A DNA stretch of 64,000 nucleotides from CFX2 sp014338005 (lineage in GTDB: Bacteria; Chloroflexota; Anaerolineae; Aggregatilineales; Phototrophicaceae): the NCBI GenBank assembly GCA_030263555.1, contig SZPE01000004.1:62001-126000 (forward strand), in the 5' to 3' direction. Under the pieces are notes generated by a model. It did not search any database. It was not told where the DNA came from and saw nothing but the letters and a program-made list of their open reading frames with translations. Shown in pieces: positions 24,881-33,096 of this stretch; position 1 is the first letter of the stretch, and every line of letters begins with the position of its first letter. A program made the translations under genes and the position numbers.

Positions 24881-25324
24881 TCACTCCTCGTCAAAATGCC
24901 AGTCGGTGCGGGTGGCAACCACGCCGTATTCCCAGGCCATTACATGCCGCACGCGCACGTGATATAACAGGTCGTCGGTGTTCAAAAAAGTGGCCTTGAC
25001 GCCGCTGTGCGGGTCTACGTATTTTTCCATATAAGCCCCGTTCACCCGCTCCCGCTCGGCCTGGTCGGTCACGACCGCCGCGCGCCCCTCCAGAATGATC
25101 GTATCGTCGCCGTCGCCGGCATGGACGATCACCCAGGGTTGGAACGCCAGGTTGCGGGCTTTTTGCGACCCCGGCGGCGTGGTGAAATAAACGTCCCGCC
25201 CGTTCCACCAGTACCAGACCGGGACGGCGTGCGGGCGTCCGTCCGGGCGGGTGGTGCTGACCCAGATGGTGCGAAAACCTTGCAGCCACAGGTCTACTTT
25301 GCGCCAGGGAATATGTCCACCCAT
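24881..25324 (-). CDS. Pyridoxamine-phosphate-oxidase-fold flavin/F420-type protein
   Basis: A 147-residue split-barrel protein: LQGFRTIWVSTTRPDGRPHAVPVWYWW, VYFTTPPGSQKARNLAFQPWVIVH and TIILEGRAAVVTD are the standard order of strands in the PNPOx-like superfamily. Members bind FMN or F420 and reduce or oxidise small substrates; the short, single-domain type with WVSTTRPDGRP is commonly of the F420 class. A good GGAGG precedes the ATG, and a TATAAT at 25362-25367 on its strand is a plausible -10. It leads a two-gene unit with DUF1028 and is divergent from the TIR gene. Confidence 0.82.
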   Translation of the reverse strand: MGGHIPWRKVDLWLQGFRTIWVSTTRPDGRPHAVPVWYWWNGRDVYFTTPPGSQKARNLAFQPWVIVHAGDGDDTIILEGRAAVVTDQAERERVNGAYMEKYVDPHSGVKATFLNTDDLLYHVRVRHVMAWEYGVVATRTDWHFDEE

Positions 25325-25391
25325 GAACTACCTCCAGGTTGGCGATGAAACATAAGATGGTATTATATGAGAGAACCGAACGCGAGGAAAT

Positions 25392-26240
25392 ATGAGCCAC
25401 ATTTTTGTCTGTTACAGCCGAGTAGATCGGGCCATCACCGAGCAGCTTGCCGGCCTGCTGCGAAAAGCCTACAATCACGTCTGGTACGACGACAACCTGC
25501 ACGGCGGTGAAGAATGGTGGACGGAAATTCTGAAGGAAATCGCCCGCTGCCACCATTTTATCTTCCTTATGTCTGACGAATCCATCGGCTCGGAGTGGTG
25601 CCGCCGCGAACTGGACGAAGCCCGGCGGCTGACCAAACACGTCCTGCCGGTGCTGGTGCGCGCCCGGACGCTCATCCCGGCGGAACTGCAAAAACTCCAG
25701 CGTATTGATATGTCGTCCGGCATCACCGTCGAAAACCTGAACGCCTTGTACGCCGCTTTAATCCGCGCCGTCAACGATGACCAGTCGTCCATCAGCCGGC
25801 AGAAGCAGCGCGCCGCCGACCGCCGCGCCCTGGAGCGGCTGTGGCCGTTCATTCATGGCAGCTACATCGAAGCCCTGTGCGACCAGGTGCAGTGCGGCAA
25901 GCTTGACTGGGAGCTTTACACTTCGCACATCGCCAAATACCTGGATTTGCGCGCCAAAACCCGCGACCGTTTTTCCAACCTCATCCTGGAAGAAGTTTTC
26001 GAGTCCTTCGACGACGCGCTCATCCGGCTGGACGGCCAGCTTGGCTGGACGTATGAACTGCGGGAAAACGATGGGCGCTCCTACATGATGCAGCCGGAAA
26101 AAGCGATGGAAGACAGCTACTGGTTCGAGAAGTACAACCGGCTGGTGCGCCGCTCCACCGACGTGCTGATGCGGCACATCGGTCTGGTGGAAACCATCAA
26201 AACGATTCTGCCGGACTTCGACGTACAAAAGGAAGAATAA
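25392..26240 (+). CDS. TIR-domain protein with uncharacterised C-terminal domain
   Basis: The first 140 residues are a TIR domain: HIFVCYSRVDRAITEQLAG, WYDDNLHGGEEWW, CHHFIFLMSDESIGSEWCRREL and HVLPVLVRA. Glu73 in SEWCRREL is at the position of the catalytic glutamate of NAD-cleaving TIRs, so NADase activity is plausible. Residues about 145-282 are a helical region I cannot assign; it has no membrane segment or repeat. RBS GCGAGGA precedes the ATG. TIR proteins act in anti-phage defence or signalling, yet the neighbours (HAD phosphatase, F420-type proteins) are not a known defence set, and no partner sensor such as ThsA or SIR2 is adjacent. Confidence 0.85.
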   Translation: MSHIFVCYSRVDRAITEQLAGLLRKAYNHVWYDDNLHGGEEWWTEILKEIARCHHFIFLMSDESIGSEWCRRELDEARRLTKHVLPVLVRARTLIPAELQKLQRIDMSSGITVENLNALYAALIRAVNDDQSSISRQKQRAADRRALERLWPFIHGSYIEALCDQVQCGKLDWELYTSHIAKYLDLRAKTRDRFSNLILEEVFESFDDALIRLDGQLGWTYELRENDGRSYMMQPEKAMEDSYWFEKYNRLVRRSTDVLMRHIGLVETIKTILPDFDVQKEE

Positions 26241-26247
26241 AAACACC

Positions 26248-27051
26248 ATGCAGCTTTCCACCATCACCGGCATCATCGCCGATATGGACGGTGTGCTGTG
26301 GCGCGGCAGTCAGCCGCTGCCCGGCCTGGCCGACTTTTTCGACTTTTTGCGCGCCGGCGGCATCCCCTTCGTGCTGGCGACCAACAACAGCAGCCAGACG
26401 CCGCAGGCGTACCTGCACAAACTGTCCGGCATGGGCGTCAACGGCCTGGCCGAAAATCAGATCATCACATCCGGCACAGCCACTGCCGATTACCTCCAGA
26501 CAGCCTACCCGCCCGGCACACCGGTTCACGTCCTGGGCGGCGACGGGCTGAAGCAGATCATCCGGCAGGCCGGTTTTCCACCGGGGCAGGACGAAGCGCG
26601 CGTGGTGGTGGCCGGGGTGGACTTCGACCTCACCTATGCCAAACTCAAACATGCCTGCGCTCTGGTGCGCGCCGGCGCAGATTTCATCGGCACAAATGCC
26701 GACGCCACCTTCCCTTTGCCGGACGGCCTCGCGCCCGGCGCGGGCAGCATCCTGGCGGCGCTGGCGACCGCGACCGGGCGGCAGCCCACCATCATCGGCA
26801 AACCGGGCGCGCCGATGTTCCAGACGGCGCTGCGCCGCCTGGGTACAGCGCCGGAAAACACGCTCATGATCGGCGATCGACTGAACACCGACATCGAAGG
26901 CGCGCGGCGGACCGGGCTGAAGACGGCACTGCTGCTGACCGGCGTCACCACCCGCGAGGAACTGGCCGCCAGCCCCATCCAGCCGGATGGCGTTTACGAC
27001 GGTTTGCCCGACTTAGTAGCCGCCTGGCAGCGCGCGCTGGCCGGGCATTGA
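26248..27051 (+). CDS. HAD-superfamily phosphatase, NagD/phosphoglycolate-phosphatase type
   Basis: The 267 residues follow the NagD-type HAD family: motif I DMDGVLWRG with nucleophile Asp12 and acid/base Asp14, motif II ATNNSSQT, the C2 cap between, and motif IV IGDRLNTDIEGARRTG. NagD-like enzymes dephosphorylate nucleotides or small sugar phosphates, including glycolate phosphate; the substrate is not determined by sequence. It begins seven bases after the TIR gene stops and may share its transcript. If TIR makes a nucleotide product, a nucleotide phosphatase beside it could be relevant, but this is speculation. Confidence 0.9.
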   Translation: MQLSTITGIIADMDGVLWRGSQPLPGLADFFDFLRAGGIPFVLATNNSSQTPQAYLHKLSGMGVNGLAENQIITSGTATADYLQTAYPPGTPVHVLGGDGLKQIIRQAGFPPGQDEARVVVAGVDFDLTYAKLKHACALVRAGADFIGTNADATFPLPDGLAPGAGSILAALATATGRQPTIIGKPGAPMFQTALRRLGTAPENTLMIGDRLNTDIEGARRTGLKTALLLTGVTTREELAASPIQPDGVYDGLPDLVAAWQRALAGH

Positions 27052-27062
27052 CCGCCGTCGGC

Positions 27063-27434
27063 CTATAACTGCACCCGGATCATCAGCATATCCGCCGCTT
27101 TGTCGGCAGACATGCGCGGATACATGGCCTTCAGCAGTTCCCGGCTGGTCTCGTCTTCGGGACACAGTTCCGCTCTGGCGGGGACATCCTTGCCGCGCAG
27201 ACGCAGCGTAACCGGCGCGCCGCCCGCGAGGTTGCGTATCCATTTCCGGTCTTTGCCGCTGAAGAAATAAATGCTGTCCCCCTGGCGGCCATAGGCCACC
27301 GGCGTGGTATACAGCCGCCCGGTTTTGCGCCCCGTCACAGTGATGAGCATCAGGCCGTGACTGGCGACAAAATGCAGCGGCGAGCGCAGCAGGGGTTTCA
27401 AAACGGCGTTGCCAATATCCAGCATCACAGGCAT
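27063..27434 (-). CDS. Deazaflavin (F420)-dependent nitroreductase-family protein
   Basis: A 123-residue DDN/DUF385-type protein: LITVTGRKTGRLYTTPVAYG is the diagnostic F420-binding segment, followed by DSIYFFSGKDRKWIRNLAGG and VTLRLRGKDVPARA. Members reduce substrates with F420H2. No F420 biosynthesis gene is in the window. With the PNPOx-like protein at 24881 it suggests the organism uses F420. It is convergent with the HAD gene (12 bases apart). Confidence 0.88.
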   Translation of the reverse strand: MPVMLDIGNAVLKPLLRSPLHFVASHGLMLITVTGRKTGRLYTTPVAYGRQGDSIYFFSGKDRKWIRNLAGGAPVTLRLRGKDVPARAELCPEDETSRELLKAMYPRMSADKAADMLMIRVQL

Positions 27435-27622
27435 GGTCGGTATCCTTTCGTCTTATCTGGTATACGCTGCTCAGGCCGTGAGCGCCGCATGATAAAGCCA
27501 CCTATCATGACATGACATTCGTCAGGTTCGGGCGACGGTCTGGCGCGGCCATTGGCAGGATGAGCGACCGCCGATAAACTCACTTCTCCCTCAACAACAA
27601 CGTATTTTTATGGAGATAAATC

Positions 27623-28594
27623 ATGGAATACACCCGATTAGGACGAACCGCGCTTAAGGTCAGCCGCCTGTGCCTGGGAACGATGAACTTCGGCCCGCAT
27701 ACCACCGAAGCCGACAGCTACGCCATCATGGACAAGGCGCTCGACCTGGGCATTAACTTTTTCGACACGGCCAACGTCTACGGCTGGAAAAAGGGCGAAG
27801 GCGTCACCGAGCAGATCATCGGGCGCTGGTGGGCGCAGGGCGGCGGACGGCGGGAAAAAGTGGTCATCGCCACTAAAGTTTACGGCGTGATGGGCGACTG
27901 GCCGAACGAAAGCCGCCTGTCGGCGCTGCACATTCGCCGCGCCTGCGAGGACAGCCTGCGCCGGATGCAGACCGATTATATTGACCTGTACCAGATGCAC
28001 CACATTGACCGCAACGCGCCCTGGGAAGAAGTGTGGCAGGCGATGGAAACGCTGGTGCAGCAGGGTAAAGTGATCTACGTCGGCAGCAGCAACTTCGCCG
28101 GCTGGCACATCGCCCAGGCCAACGAAGCCGCCAAAGCGCGGCACTTCATGGGGCTGGTCAGCGAGCAAAGCCTGTACAACCTCAAAGACCGCATGATTGA
28201 AATGGAGGTCATCCCGGCCTGCGAATATTACGGCCTGGGCATCATCCCCTGGAGTCCCCTGGCGGGCGGGATGCTGGGCGGCGCGCTGCAAAAAGCGAAG
28301 GAAGGCCGCCGCGCATCCGAAAACCAGCAGAAGATGATCGAAAAACACTACAGCCAGTTAGAGCGGTACGAAGCCTTCTGCGCCGAAATCGGCGAACAGC
28401 CCGCCGACGTGGCGCTGGCCTGGCTGTTGAAAGACCCCATCGTCACCGCGCCGATCATCGGCCCGCGCACAATGGAACAGCTTACCGGCAGCCTGCGCGC
28501 CCTGGAGATCAAACTGAGCCAGGAGCAGCTTAAAACGCTAGATGAAATCTGGCCCGGCCCCGGCGGCCCCGCCCCGGAAGCCTACGCCTGGTAA
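27623..28594 (+). CDS. Aldo/keto reductase
   Basis: A 323-residue NAD(P)H-dependent carbonyl reductase of the aldo/keto reductase superfamily, resembling the YghZ/potassium-channel-beta branch. The catalytic tetrad is in place: Asp48 (FFDTAN), Tyr53 (VYGWKKGEG), Lys85 (IATKVYG) and His126 (YQMHHID). The coenzyme-binding end PIIGPRTMEQL is also present. GGAG precedes the ATG at good spacing. It is monocistronic, followed by a perfect inverted repeat. The natural substrate is unknown. Confidence 0.93.
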   Translation: MEYTRLGRTALKVSRLCLGTMNFGPHTTEADSYAIMDKALDLGINFFDTANVYGWKKGEGVTEQIIGRWWAQGGGRREKVVIATKVYGVMGDWPNESRLSALHIRRACEDSLRRMQTDYIDLYQMHHIDRNAPWEEVWQAMETLVQQGKVIYVGSSNFAGWHIAQANEAAKARHFMGLVSEQSLYNLKDRMIEMEVIPACEYYGLGIIPWSPLAGGMLGGALQKAKEGRRASENQQKMIEKHYSQLERYEAFCAEIGEQPADVALAWLLKDPIVTAPIIGPRTMEQLTGSLRALEIKLSQEQLKTLDEIWPGPGGPAPEAYAW

Positions 28595-28603
28595 CGCCGA
28601 CGC

Positions 28604-28626
28604 GGGGGCATGTGACACATGCCCCC
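28604..28626. repeat. Perfect 23-base inverted repeat
   Basis: GGGGGCATGTG and CACATGCCCCC pair around a single base. It follows the aldo/keto reductase by 9 bases and could help end its transcript, although no U-tract follows. Confidence 0.5.
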
Positions 28627-28674
28627 CAAAATCCCGCCTACCCGCCGCCCGCGTCATCCGCTACAATCGCCGGC

Positions 28675-29604
28675 ATGAAAGTAAACCGACGCCGATTTAT
28701 CGTTTTATTGGGCGGGATGTTTTTAACGCTCACCAACAGGCTGTTCGCCCACGACTGGGAAGACGAAACGCCCGCTGTAGCTGCCGCGCGCGCGGCACTG
28801 GAGTCGGCTTTTGCCGGACGCCAGATGGCGCTGGATTTCCGGCGTTTTAACCGCAGTTTCGATGAGCTGTTCCGCATCCAGATCAACGCGCTTGACCTGT
28901 TCCCGGTGGCAAGCTGTTTTAAAGCCTGGCTGGCGCTCTATTATTTCGTGCATGTGCCGCCGGACGAATGGGATACCGGCGAATACAGCCCGGTTTACCA
29001 GATGGCCGTCAGCAGCGACAACGTGAACACCGGCGTCGTCCTGGATATGGTCGCCCGCCGCGCGCGCAGCCGCAAAAACGCCATCGAAATCTTCAACGAC
29101 TTTCTGACCCAGACGGTCGGCATGGCGAACGGCCTGCACACCTGGAACTGGCTGGACAGCCCAACCGTAGGCCTCACCGACCCGCGCTTCGCGCCCTCGG
29201 CGGTGCGGTCGGTGCGCCTGGGCGGGCAGGAATACCGCGTGGACAATGCCTTCACGGCTGCCGACCTGGCGCGCGGTTACGATTTTTTGCTGCGCGGCGA
29301 ATACTTCACCCGGTCGCCGGAGCTAAAAGCGGCCATCCAGGCGGCGCGGGCGCTGCTGTCTATACCCGCCCACAACTATCGCTCACCCATCGAAAGGGTT
29401 TATGCCGACGGTTATACCGGCAAAGACGGCATTTTACCGTCGGCGGACATCAGCACCGGGCGCGTGGTCAACGACGCCGGTTTAATCCGGCGCGGCGACT
29501 ATCATTACATCATCGCCTTTATGTCGGCGGGCGAAAGCGAGTCTACCGCCCTTTCCGTACTGGGACAGGTCATCGGCCAGATGCAGACATTTGACGAGTC
29601 GTGA
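28675..29604 (+). CDS. Exported serine beta-lactamase/penicillin-binding-fold protein
   Basis: The 309-residue product has an N-terminal NRRRF plus hydrophobic stretch (residues 4-25), like a Tat or uncleaved signal, and the three active-site elements of the beta-lactamase/transpeptidase fold: Ser80-x-x-Lys83 (SCFK), Ser114-Asp115-Asn116 (SDN) and Lys250-Asp-Gly252 (a KTG variant). The class A omega-loop glutamate motif is not evident, so antibiotic hydrolysis is uncertain; it could be an esterase or peptidase-like member. I choose ATG 28675. A TACAAT just upstream of it (near 28661) would make the message almost leaderless. It is followed two bases later by a GNAT gene. Confidence 0.75.
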   Translation: MKVNRRRFIVLLGGMFLTLTNRLFAHDWEDETPAVAAARAALESAFAGRQMALDFRRFNRSFDELFRIQINALDLFPVASCFKAWLALYYFVHVPPDEWDTGEYSPVYQMAVSSDNVNTGVVLDMVARRARSRKNAIEIFNDFLTQTVGMANGLHTWNWLDSPTVGLTDPRFAPSAVRSVRLGGQEYRVDNAFTAADLARGYDFLLRGEYFTRSPELKAAIQAARALLSIPAHNYRSPIERVYADGYTGKDGILPSADISTGRVVNDAGLIRRGDYHYIIAFMSAGESESTALSVLGQVIGQMQTFDES

Positions 29605-29606
29605 TT

Positions 29607-30398
29607 ATGCCAGCTTTTATTGATGCGCTTACCCAGGTCTACCTGGAAAACCCCTGCCGGGTGCTGCCCAACCCGCTGTGGAAAACCCTGGCGGAGCTAG
29701 ATCACTTCCGAACCACCGTTGAAGTCGGGCGCGATGGGCTGGTTAAACGGCTGGAAGCCGCCGGCGACGACCAACTGTTCGTCCATTGGACGCGCGAGGG
29801 GCGCAAACCAAGCCTGCTGATGCGCCGCCGGCTGGAAACCATGCGCCGGGCGCTGGTTCACCAGCATTATCTCGACCCCGACACAACCGCCGGATTCGCC
29901 ACGCGGCTGCCGTTTTTTCGCCTCATCCACCGGGGCGACCCCGCGCCACCCAGCCTGCCGCCGGGTTATCGTTTTGAAGCGGTTGACCCAACCGGTCAGG
30001 CGCAGGCGGTGGCAGATTTTATCGCCGAATGTTACGACGACCTGAAACCCGCCGCCGGAACCGTCCAGAACTGGTCGCGGCATCCCGTTTACGCGCCTGA
30101 CCTGTGGGCCTGGGTGGTAAACGAACAGATCGGCGAACGCGCCGCGCTGGTGATCGGGGAACTTGACCCGGCCATCGGCGAAATGTCGCTGGAATGGGTG
30201 CAGGTGCGTTCGGCTTACCGGGGCAAGGGCCTGGGCAAAGCGGCGGTGCTGGAGCTGCTGAGGCGTGCTGCTGGCCGGGCGGCCTTTACGACCGTCTCCG
30301 GGCCGGTGGAGAACCGGGACAAACCAGGCGGGTTTTACCGCGCCTGCGGTTTCACCGGCTACGATGTGTGGTGGCTGCTGGCCGATCCGTTCCGCTAA
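29607..30398 (+). CDS. GNAT-family N-acetyltransferase
   Basis: A 263-residue protein with a C-terminal GNAT domain (about 125-263): YRFEAVDPTGQAQAVADFIAECY, the acetyl-CoA-binding loop VRSAYRGKGLGKAAVLELL, and GGFYRACGFTGYDVW. The first 120 residues have no family I recognise. The start is ATG 29607, two bases after the preceding stop; GTG 29601 overlapping it is possible. The stop overlaps the end of the convergent endonuclease V gene by four bases. The substrate is unknown. Confidence 0.85.
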   Translation: MPAFIDALTQVYLENPCRVLPNPLWKTLAELDHFRTTVEVGRDGLVKRLEAAGDDQLFVHWTREGRKPSLLMRRRLETMRRALVHQHYLDPDTTAGFATRLPFFRLIHRGDPAPPSLPPGYRFEAVDPTGQAQAVADFIAECYDDLKPAAGTVQNWSRHPVYAPDLWAWVVNEQIGERAALVIGELDPAIGEMSLEWVQVRSAYRGKGLGKAAVLELLRRAAGRAAFTTVSGPVENRDKPGGFYRACGFTGYDVWWLLADPFR

Positions 30399-31063
30399 GT
30401 TCCGAAATCGCCGGCGGCCAGGTGCGCGCGGCGAATCGGCTCCGGCAGGCGGTAGCGGGTGGCACAGCGCAGGATAAGCTCAACCGAAGTCGGCAGGTCG
30501 GCCAGATGGCCGGGCGAGATATACACCGGTTTGACGCCGGTTCGTGTCCGCACCACCGCGCCGATGACCTGTCCCCGGTCTACTAGATGGCTGTAAGCGC
30601 CCTTCTCGCTGCCGGGTTCGGCATAACGCCCGGTTAGCAGCGTTTTGCCGCAGCCGATGGTTGGCTTTTGCAGCCACAATCCCAGGTGGCTGGCGATGCC
30701 GATGCGGCGCGGGTGCGCGATGCCCATGCCGTCGAAGATGAACACGTCCGGGACGTGCTGCAAACGCTCGAAGGCCGATTCCAGCACCGGCCCTTCCCGA
30801 AAGCTCAACAGCCCCGGAATATACGGGAACGGCGTGGGCATGGCGGCGGTGACGGTTTCGACCGGCTGCAAATCGGGGAACGCCAGCACCACGACCGCCG
30901 CGTGAGACAGGTCGTTTTTCACGCTCACGTCCACGCCGGCGACCAACCGCACATCATCCAGCGCAATCGGCTGATCGGTGACCAGTTCGCTCGCAAGCTG
31001 CTTTTGCAGAGCGACGGCCTGTTCCGGCGATAAATTCCAGTCATGGCGGTGGTGTATTTTCAT
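30395..31063 (-). CDS. nfi: Endonuclease V (deoxyinosine 3' endonuclease)
   Basis: Endonuclease V nicks DNA one base 3' of deoxyinosine and other deaminated bases. The 222 residues contain the whole signature: catalytic Asp45 in VAGVDVSV, the strand-separating wedge PYIP at 80-83, Glu90 in LLSFREGP, Asp111 in FDGMGIAHPRR, and the HLG and GKTLL segments that follow. The length matches the family (about 220-230). It stands alone on its strand. Confidence 0.96.
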   Translation of the reverse strand: MKIHHRHDWNLSPEQAVALQKQLASELVTDQPIALDDVRLVAGVDVSVKNDLSHAAVVVLAFPDLQPVETVTAAMPTPFPYIPGLLSFREGPVLESAFERLQHVPDVFIFDGMGIAHPRRIGIASHLGLWLQKPTIGCGKTLLTGRYAEPGSEKGAYSHLVDRGQVIGAVVRTRTGVKPVYISPGHLADLPTSVELILRCATRYRLPEPIRRAHLAAGDFGT

Positions 31064-31162
31064 GGCGTTATCCTGTTGGGCAAACCCCTATTACAGCAGG
31101 CAAAAAGCGTAACGCAAAGAGGCGAAGAAGCAAAGGCACAGAGGCATAGTGTGTTTGTGGCG

Positions 31163-31190
31163 TAGGGGAGCGCACGGCGGCGCTCCCCTA
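31163..31190. repeat. Palindromic GTAGGGG-type hairpin
   Basis: TAGGGGAGCG pairs perfectly with CGCTCCCCTA around an eight-base loop. It lies between the endonuclease V start and the end of the MerR gene and could stop the latter, but no U-tract follows. Its ends resemble the hairpin at 63063-63091. Confidence 0.6.
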
Positions 31191-31209
31191 TAAGAACGTG
31201 TGTCGCGGA

Positions 31210-32040
31210 CTAGGCAGAGGCTTTTTCGACGGGGAACTGGATTTCGGTTACAGCGTCCGCCGGGGCACAGCCGCCCGCCAGATAGATTTCGCGCGGCGGG
31301 CCGACCACACGGTAGCCGTTGGCCTCGATCCAGCGGCCAATCGCCAGGTAGACATCACCCAGGCCGCTGTAATCACCTTTGTGGACGGCGCAGGCCGCCT
31401 GCGGCACGGCGGGCAGGTCATGTGCCGTCATGTGCCGTCCACCCGACAGGTCAATCGTTTGTGGGCTGCCGGCTGCTACCGGAAAGGCAAACTCGATGTC
31501 CATGTCAGCCGCCGCGAATGCTTCGTCATAGTACAGGCAGAACGGCGGAGCGATCATCTCCACGCCGGCCATCTGGAGCGACTGCATGGTTTCATTCCAG
31601 ATGGTTCCAAGGTGGTCGAAGGTCGGCACGATTTGCCGCAGCGAAAGGATACGCTGTGCGGGCAAAGGCTTGAGAAGCACTTCATAGTCGGGCATTTTAT
31701 CCTCCATTTCGATTTGTCTCAGGCGGGCTTCCACCCGCGCCAGCCGTTCCTGCTCCTCGCGCACGCGCTGCTGAAGTTCGGCCTGTTTGAGCCGGAACAT
31801 GCCACGAAGCTGCTCCGGCGTCAGGCATTCGTCCAACACCTGCGCGATCTGTTCCAGCGACAGCCCCAGGTCTTTTAGCGCCAGGATGCGGTTAAGCCGG
31901 GGAAGCTGGTCAAACGAGTAGTAGCGGTAGCCGGTGAAGCGATCAATGCGCGCCGGTTTGAGCAGGCCGAGTTCGTCGTAGTAGCGCAGGGCGCTCACCG
32001 GCACCTGTGTCAATCTCGAAAAGTCACCGATCTTAAACAT
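31210..32040 (-). CDS. MerR-family activator with GyrI-like effector-binding domain
   Basis: The 276-residue regulator has a MerR winged helix (IGDFSRLTQVPVSALRYYDELGLLKPA, then YRYYSFDQLPRLNRILALKDLGL), a long dimer coiled coil (about 75-118) and a C-terminal GyrI/BmrR-type small-molecule-binding domain ending YLAGG...EIQFPVEK. BmrR-like proteins twist elongated promoters to activate efflux genes when drugs bind. Here the characteristic promoter lies directly upstream of the gene itself, which suggests autoregulation. No efflux pump is adjacent, so other targets must be elsewhere. Confidence 0.93.
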   Translation of the reverse strand: MFKIGDFSRLTQVPVSALRYYDELGLLKPARIDRFTGYRYYSFDQLPRLNRILALKDLGLSLEQIAQVLDECLTPEQLRGMFRLKQAELQQRVREEQERLARVEARLRQIEMEDKMPDYEVLLKPLPAQRILSLRQIVPTFDHLGTIWNETMQSLQMAGVEMIAPPFCLYYDEAFAAADMDIEFAFPVAAGSPQTIDLSGGRHMTAHDLPAVPQAACAVHKGDYSGLGDVYLAIGRWIEANGYRVVGPPREIYLAGGCAPADAVTEIQFPVEKASA

Positions 32041-32102
32041 GGTTTCCCCTTTGCGCGCGTCAGGCTAACCCGAGCGGCTGGCCGGGCCGCCCCTGCATCC
32101 TT

Positions 32103-32133
32103 ATCATGCACCCTCAAGCGGCTTGAGAGTCAA
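32103..32133 (-). promoter_or_regulatory. MerR-type promoter with 19-bp spacer and central operator
   Basis: On the minus strand the -35 box TTGACT (32128-32133) and -10 box CATGAT (32103-32108) are 19 bp apart, and the spacer holds a perfect dyad CTCAAG-CCG-CTTGAG (32113-32127). This is exactly the arrangement used by MerR/BmrR/SoxR activators. It drives the MerR gene starting at 32040. Confidence 0.88.
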
Positions 32134-32148
32134 GGGGGTGCGGGCAAC

Positions 32149-32184
32149 AAAAACGCCGCGTCCGGCAAATCGAACGGCGGCGTT
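32149..32184 (-). terminator. Rho-independent terminator of the restriction-modification unit
   Basis: On the minus strand AACGCCGC pairs with GCGGCGT at the end of the restriction gene and is followed by TTTTTG. It separates that unit from the MerR promoter. Confidence 0.75.
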
Positions 32185-32194
32185 AGCGGCGGAT

Positions 32195-33096
32195 TTATAT
32201 CGCCAGGTCAAGCGGCAAATCGCTGATGTCTCGTAAACGATGGCCGTCTATCAGCGTCATCAGCATATCCAGTTGGGCGTCGCTCTGCGTTCGATTCACG
32301 GCTTCGATCAGCTCATTCAGCGCGAAATGATAGACATGATCCACATCGCCCGTTCCCAGAGCCACCGAAGCCAGGCGTGTCGGCAGCGGCTCAGCCGTAA
32401 CAACCATGACATGCGGCGTGCGCCCTTTTCGATTGCGGATGAGGTTCAAGCCCTCGGTGCGGACATTCTGGGCCCGGTCGCTGCGAATCGTCCATTTACA
32501 GGAGATGCTGGCGTGAAGTATCAGATTGGGCTGATTCCTGGCTCTCAAAGAACTATAATGGCAAAAATCGTCCGCATCACCGACAACCGTCTGATGTGTG
32601 TTAATTTCCTCATCCGTCACCGGATAACGCGCAACGACAATATCCGGCGTGATGAGATAATCGCCCCCCAAAGCCGCCCTTAACTGTGGGTTGTCTGAAA
32701 CCGCCGCCTGAATCGCGGCCAGATGATGATACTGGTCAAAACCGGCAATAGTCGCATTCAGCGAGAATCGCCACTGTCCAGGCCGCAGATGATGCAGCAG
32801 GGCAAAAGCCTGCTCTAAAAAATCTCTGGTCACAAGTTCAAACTGGCTGCCCAGTCCTTGACCGGGGATGAGGTCTGAGGTTAGTCAACGACCAGCCGCT
32901 AAAGCGGCCGGCTTGTCCCTGGCGCTGCGCCCGCCGCTTCGGTGACAGCAGCAGTGATGGCGGGTGCATCCGAGACAATATCCCGACTGGCGCGGCTGGC
33001 TTTATCGGCGATGTTAACCAAATAATCACGATTTGTCCGCAGTACATCCCGACAAAGACGCTGATGATACTGACGACGTAATTCGGCGATGCTCAT
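32195..33096 (-). pseudogene. Disrupted NgoMIV-family type II restriction endonuclease
   Basis: Two out-of-frame pieces together resemble the about 286-residue NgoMIV endonuclease, which cuts GCCGGC. The N-terminal piece (ATG 33096, one-base overlap with the methyltransferase stop, to TAG 32899) begins MSIAELRRQYHQRL. The C-terminal piece continues in another frame from about 32884, with LIPGQGLGSQFE, the active-site stretch LHASISCKWTIRSDRAQN, EGLNLIRNRKGR, VVVTAEPLPTRLAS and the end DISDLPLDLAI. Between them frame 1 stops at 32899 and the C-terminal frame is closed by TGA at 32885-32887, so at least two lesions are needed. The PD-(D/E)xK core is intact in the second piece, which alone lacks the N-terminal quarter. 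Probably inactive; sequencing error at the local hairpin cannot be excluded. Confidence 0.8.

Noticed and set aside
32838..33047. Separate small gene between the methyltransferase and the nuclease fragment
   Set aside because: It is the third frame of the broken nuclease region; the other two frames carry the nuclease similarity and this one does not.
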